Positions 61,937-64,000 of a stretch of 64,000 bases of DNA are shown here, piece after piece. The notes below the pieces were generated by a model. It made no database searches. It saw only the letters and a list, made by a program, of their open reading frames with translations, and was not told the origin of the DNA. The stretch lies in assembly GCF_025643335.1 (NCBI RefSeq), contig NZ_CP092489.1:4784501-4848500 (forward strand), read 5' to 3'. Position numbers and translations under genes: made by a program. Numbering within the stretch: the stretch's first letter is position 1; each line of letters opens with the position of its first letter. This DNA is from Endozoicomonas sp. Mp262. Lineage in GTDB: Bacteria > Pseudomonadota > Gammaproteobacteria > Pseudomonadales > Endozoicomonadaceae.

Positions 61937-62560
61937 TTGAAGCACTTGAAATTCATTCATGCCCTAATGGGCATATTATCACTGGCATTATTTGTGATCT
62001 TATCAACTGTTCCAGCAGTTGACTTGCCCGTGGGAGAACTACAACTACCTGAAGGCAAGCATGTCTATATCGCATTGCTATCCGCTGCGATTGGCAACCT
62101 GTTTTTGGGATGTTATATCACCATCCGCGCCAAACCGAAGCAGTTTATACAATGGATCGCATCCTTTTTAACCCTGCTCAGTGTATTTAGTGCGGTCAAT
62201 GCCCTGCTTTACCCCCATATCCGGCTATCCGGGCTGCCACTGGAGCAGATAACACAGTTTTTGATTGTACTGGGCGCAACCCTGCACCTGATCATCAACC
62301 TGGATGCATTAAATCCTTATAACCATCCAGTAGCTACGGATGACCACAGGGAAACCGGCACCGTTAAATGGTTCAATATTACTAAAGGCTTTGGCTTTAT
62401 CACCCGTGACCGGGGGGACGATGTCTTTGTACACTACCGGGCGATCCGGGGTGAAGGACACAGAACCCTGACAGAAGGGCAAAGAGTGGATTTTGTGGTG
62501 GTCAAGAACAACAAGGGGCTACAGGCAGAAGATGTTATTGCGGCAGCCAGAGGTCGGTAA
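61937..62560 (+). CDS. membrane-anchored cold-shock-domain protein
   Basis: 207 residues. The start is TTG 61937 with AAGGGA 7 bases upstream; no in-frame ATG precedes it. Four transmembrane helices cover residues 5-125 ([36 protein letters not shown]). Residues 139-206 are a cold-shock domain with RNP motifs [15 protein letters not shown] and DVFVHYRAI. It could tether RNA binding to the membrane. An ATG TCT TGA mini-frame overlaps the TTG by one base pair step (TGA inside TTGA). Confidence 0.85.
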   Translation: MKHLKFIHALMGILSLALFVILSTVPAVDLPVGELQLPEGKHVYIALLSAAIGNLFLGCYITIRAKPKQFIQWIASFLTLLSVFSAVNALLYPHIRLSGLPLEQITQFLIVLGATLHLIINLDALNPYNHPVATDDHRETGTVKWFNITKGFGFITRDRGDDVFVHYRAIRGEGHRTLTEGQRVDFVVVKNNKGLQAEDVIAAARGR

Positions 62561-62581
62561 TAACCAGAAAAAAACGGGGAT

Positions 62582-62607
62582 GGAGAATAGCTATACGTCT
62601 ATTCTCC
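62582..62607. terminator. bidirectional GGAGAATAG hairpin after the cold-shock gene
   Basis: GGAGAATAG and CTATTCTCC form a 9-bp stem with an 8-base loop at the convergent boundary with slyX. Confidence 0.6.
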
Positions 62608-62617
62608 ACTAATCCAC

Positions 62618-62821
62618 TCAATAGTGTGGCGGCACTTCATTGGCCGGAGCCTCAACTTTGGAATTATCCAATACAGCTCGATACAGCGCTTTCAATTTTT
62701 CCATTTCCTCCCGCAGCTGAATAATATCCAGCTGCTGCCGGGTCACCACATCATTCAGCTGGGCAATGGTATCTTCCTGAAAGCTTAGTTGTGTTTGCAG
62801 GTCAATTAACACATCATCCAT
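62618..62821 (-). CDS. slyX: SlyX protein
   Basis: 67 residues from ATG 62821 (MDDVLIDLQTQLSFQEDTIA). The coiled coil DVVTRQQLDIIQLREEMEKL and the C-terminal proline-containing PPHY tail match SlyX. Its function is unknown. It overlaps the HIT-family gene by 8 bases. Confidence 0.9.
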   Translation of the reverse strand: MDDVLIDLQTQLSFQEDTIAQLNDVVTRQQLDIIQLREEMEKLKALYRAVLDNSKVEAPANEVPPHY

Positions 62822-63266
62822 AATGCCGCCCCTTATCATTCAATGGCTGAAATGATTCACCCAGTAAAGGCACTAATCGAACCATGACCTCATTAACTTC
62901 ATTCTGTCCATAAGGCTGTGCAGGAAATCGCCCCCAAACAGGCCCGGGCCAGGCCTTATCACTGCTATAGCGAACTATATGATGGACATGAAGTTGCCGC
63001 ACTGCATTACCCAACGCCGCCACATTCATTTTTTCACCCGCAAAGTGTTCCTTGAGGGCACGAGCCAATCCTGAAGACTCTTGCATAAACTGTTGCTGCT
63101 GCTCCCCGGTTAAGTCATGCAGCTCTTCCATACCCGCAATCCTTGGAACCAGGATAAACCAGGGATAGTTAGTATCATTGAGCAGCAATAACCGGCACAG
63201 AGGAAAATCGCCCATAATAAAACAGTCCTGAACCAGCTGCTGATCCAGCTCGAATAATGGATCCAT
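62814..63266 (-). CDS. HIT-family hydrolase
   Basis: A 150-residue protein beginning MDPLFELDQQLVQDCFIMGD. The histidine triad is represented by QLHVHHIVRYSSD, and FPLCRLLLLNDTNYPWFILV and LVPRIAGMEELHDL are typical of proteobacterial HIT domain proteins linked to slyX. It should act on nucleotide phosphoramidates or dinucleotides. It is the first gene of the HIT-slyX pair. Confidence 0.92.
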   Translation of the reverse strand: MDPLFELDQQLVQDCFIMGDFPLCRLLLLNDTNYPWFILVPRIAGMEELHDLTGEQQQQFMQESSGLARALKEHFAGEKMNVAALGNAVRQLHVHHIVRYSSDKAWPGPVWGRFPAQPYGQNEVNEVMVRLVPLLGESFQPLNDKGRHYG

Positions 63267-63424
63267 ACTTCATCCCGAAAAATAAATCGCTACTATAGCA
63301 GCTATTCCCGTGACATCAATTAAATCACTGCAACAGCAAGGCTTACAGTAAATTCCAAATGGAGTGATTTCGCACAAAATAACGTCTACTTTTGATAGGG
63401 ATACTTTATCAATGGCTGTCTCTC

Positions 63425-64000
63425 ATGGCTTATCCATTCCAAAAAAGTCGTAAGCATCTTTGTGCAAACAGTTTAATTACTACGATTTCTGAAAGTTATG
63501 AGCAAATTCCAGATGTCCGACCAAACAAGGATTCCAGAAAAATAACAATACATGATGCCTCCATGTCCGCTTTTGCCATGATGCATCTCAAGTACCCATC
63601 GCTCCTCTCGTTTGAGCGTGATAAAACAGAGCAAGAAGTAAGGCATAACCTTGAGCACCTGTATCAGATAAAAAAACGTGCTCCCTGTGATACCAGTATG
63701 CGGGAAATCCTGGATCCAATAGATCCCGTAGAGTTCAAAAAGCCTTTTAAGACATTGCTGTCTAACGTCCAAAGGGGCGGATTACTGAAGGCATTCGAAT
63801 TTCACTGCGGGAACTTGAAAAATCACTACTTGCTCCCGATCGATGGAACTGGGCTATTTTACTCCTGCAATAATAAAAAACCTTGTCAGGAGTGCTGTAC
63901 TAAAAATAAGGGAAAGGCCAACGAAGCTCACTACCACCAGTTAATGGCAGCATGCATTGCTCACCCGGATCAAAAAACAGTCTTGCCATTGGCACCGGAA
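63425..64000 (+). CDS. DDE transposase (partial, cut by right edge)
   Basis: ATG 63425 opens a frame that runs to the window end (at least 192 codons): MAYPFQKSRKHLCANSLITT, then SMSAFAMMHLKYPSLLSFER, CDTSMREILDPIDPVEFKKP and HYLLPIDGTGLFYSCNNKKP, with YHQLMAACIAHPDQKTVLPL at the edge. Leading Asp of a DDE triad is likely the one in IDGTG. The protein resembles IS4/ISNCY-like transposases of marine Gammaproteobacteria; exact family undetermined. No inverted repeat was identified upstream. Confidence 0.75.
   Translation, partial: MAYPFQKSRKHLCANSLITTISESYEQIPDVRPNKDSRKITIHDASMSAFAMMHLKYPSLLSFERDKTEQEVRHNLEHLYQIKKRAPCDTSMREILDPIDPVEFKKPFKTLLSNVQRGGLLKAFEFHCGNLKNHYLLPIDGTGLFYSCNNKKPCQECCTKNKGKANEAHYHQLMAACIAHPDQKTVLPLAPE

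Overview
The window comes from a Gammaproteobacterium. The order of the core genes (nadA, queC/queE, cpoB-pal-tolBARQ-ybgC, ruvBAC, yebC, aspS) is the Pseudomonas/Oceanospirillales order. The dapA-bamC-purC order, OprD/chitoporin-like porins, Sel1-repeat proteins, several insertion sequences and an orphan type III secretion chaperone suit a host-associated marine lineage such as Endozoicomonadaceae. That placement is inference from gene content.

Region 1 (1 to about 22.6 kb) is a lambda-like prophage or prophage-derived element. The head module lies on the minus strand in lambda order: Nu1, A, W, B, C, D, E, with E running off the left edge. It is damaged: the large terminase carries one in-frame TAA, and a reverse-oriented cargo gene between W and B is split by an ISKra4-type IS with intact inverted repeats and an 8-bp target duplication. 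To the right are DUF3489 and DCC genes, an AT-rich secreted-protein gene, a lysis cassette (3TM holin, T7-type amidase, coiled-coil membrane protein), a ParB-DNA methyltransferase fusion, DUF6362, a TOPRIM/RecA-like primase-helicase, a Bro-N antirepressor and an HTH protein. Next come two unknown genes in an operon, then a plus-strand block of DUF2924, a serine recombinase and a ParB-like HTH protein. Two sets of 10-bp-phased repeats and a 113-bp-spaced palindrome pair are unexplained.

Region 2 (22.9 to 24.1 kb) is a tandem array of five tRNA-Val(TAC)/tRNA-Asp(GTC) pairs on the minus strand, with a strong promoter, a second internal promoter and a perfect terminator.

Region 3 (24.2 to 54.4 kb) is core chromosome: rdgC, cnoX, purC-bamC-dapA, bcp, a PerM-type transporter, tusA-like, bepA, nadA, queC/queE, the tol-pal operon, ruvB, rarD, ruvA, ruvC, yebC, aspS and an FmdB protein. 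It is interrupted by lineage-specific insertions: two Sel1-repeat proteins, a solo tnpB element, two long inverted-repeat elements with related ends, and a CMD-family gene between ruvA and ruvC. Four convergent gene boundaries share a GGGAAT(A/G)G hairpin.

Region 4 (54.6 to 64 kb) is an accessory cell-surface region: an OprD-like porin, a ParE-type toxin remnant, an SycD/LcrH chaperone with a long coiled-coil partner (candidate type III secretion substrate), a mini-porin and a third porin. It ends with an HU-like protein, a membrane-anchored cold-shock-domain protein, slyX, a HIT-family gene and a transposase cut by the right edge.
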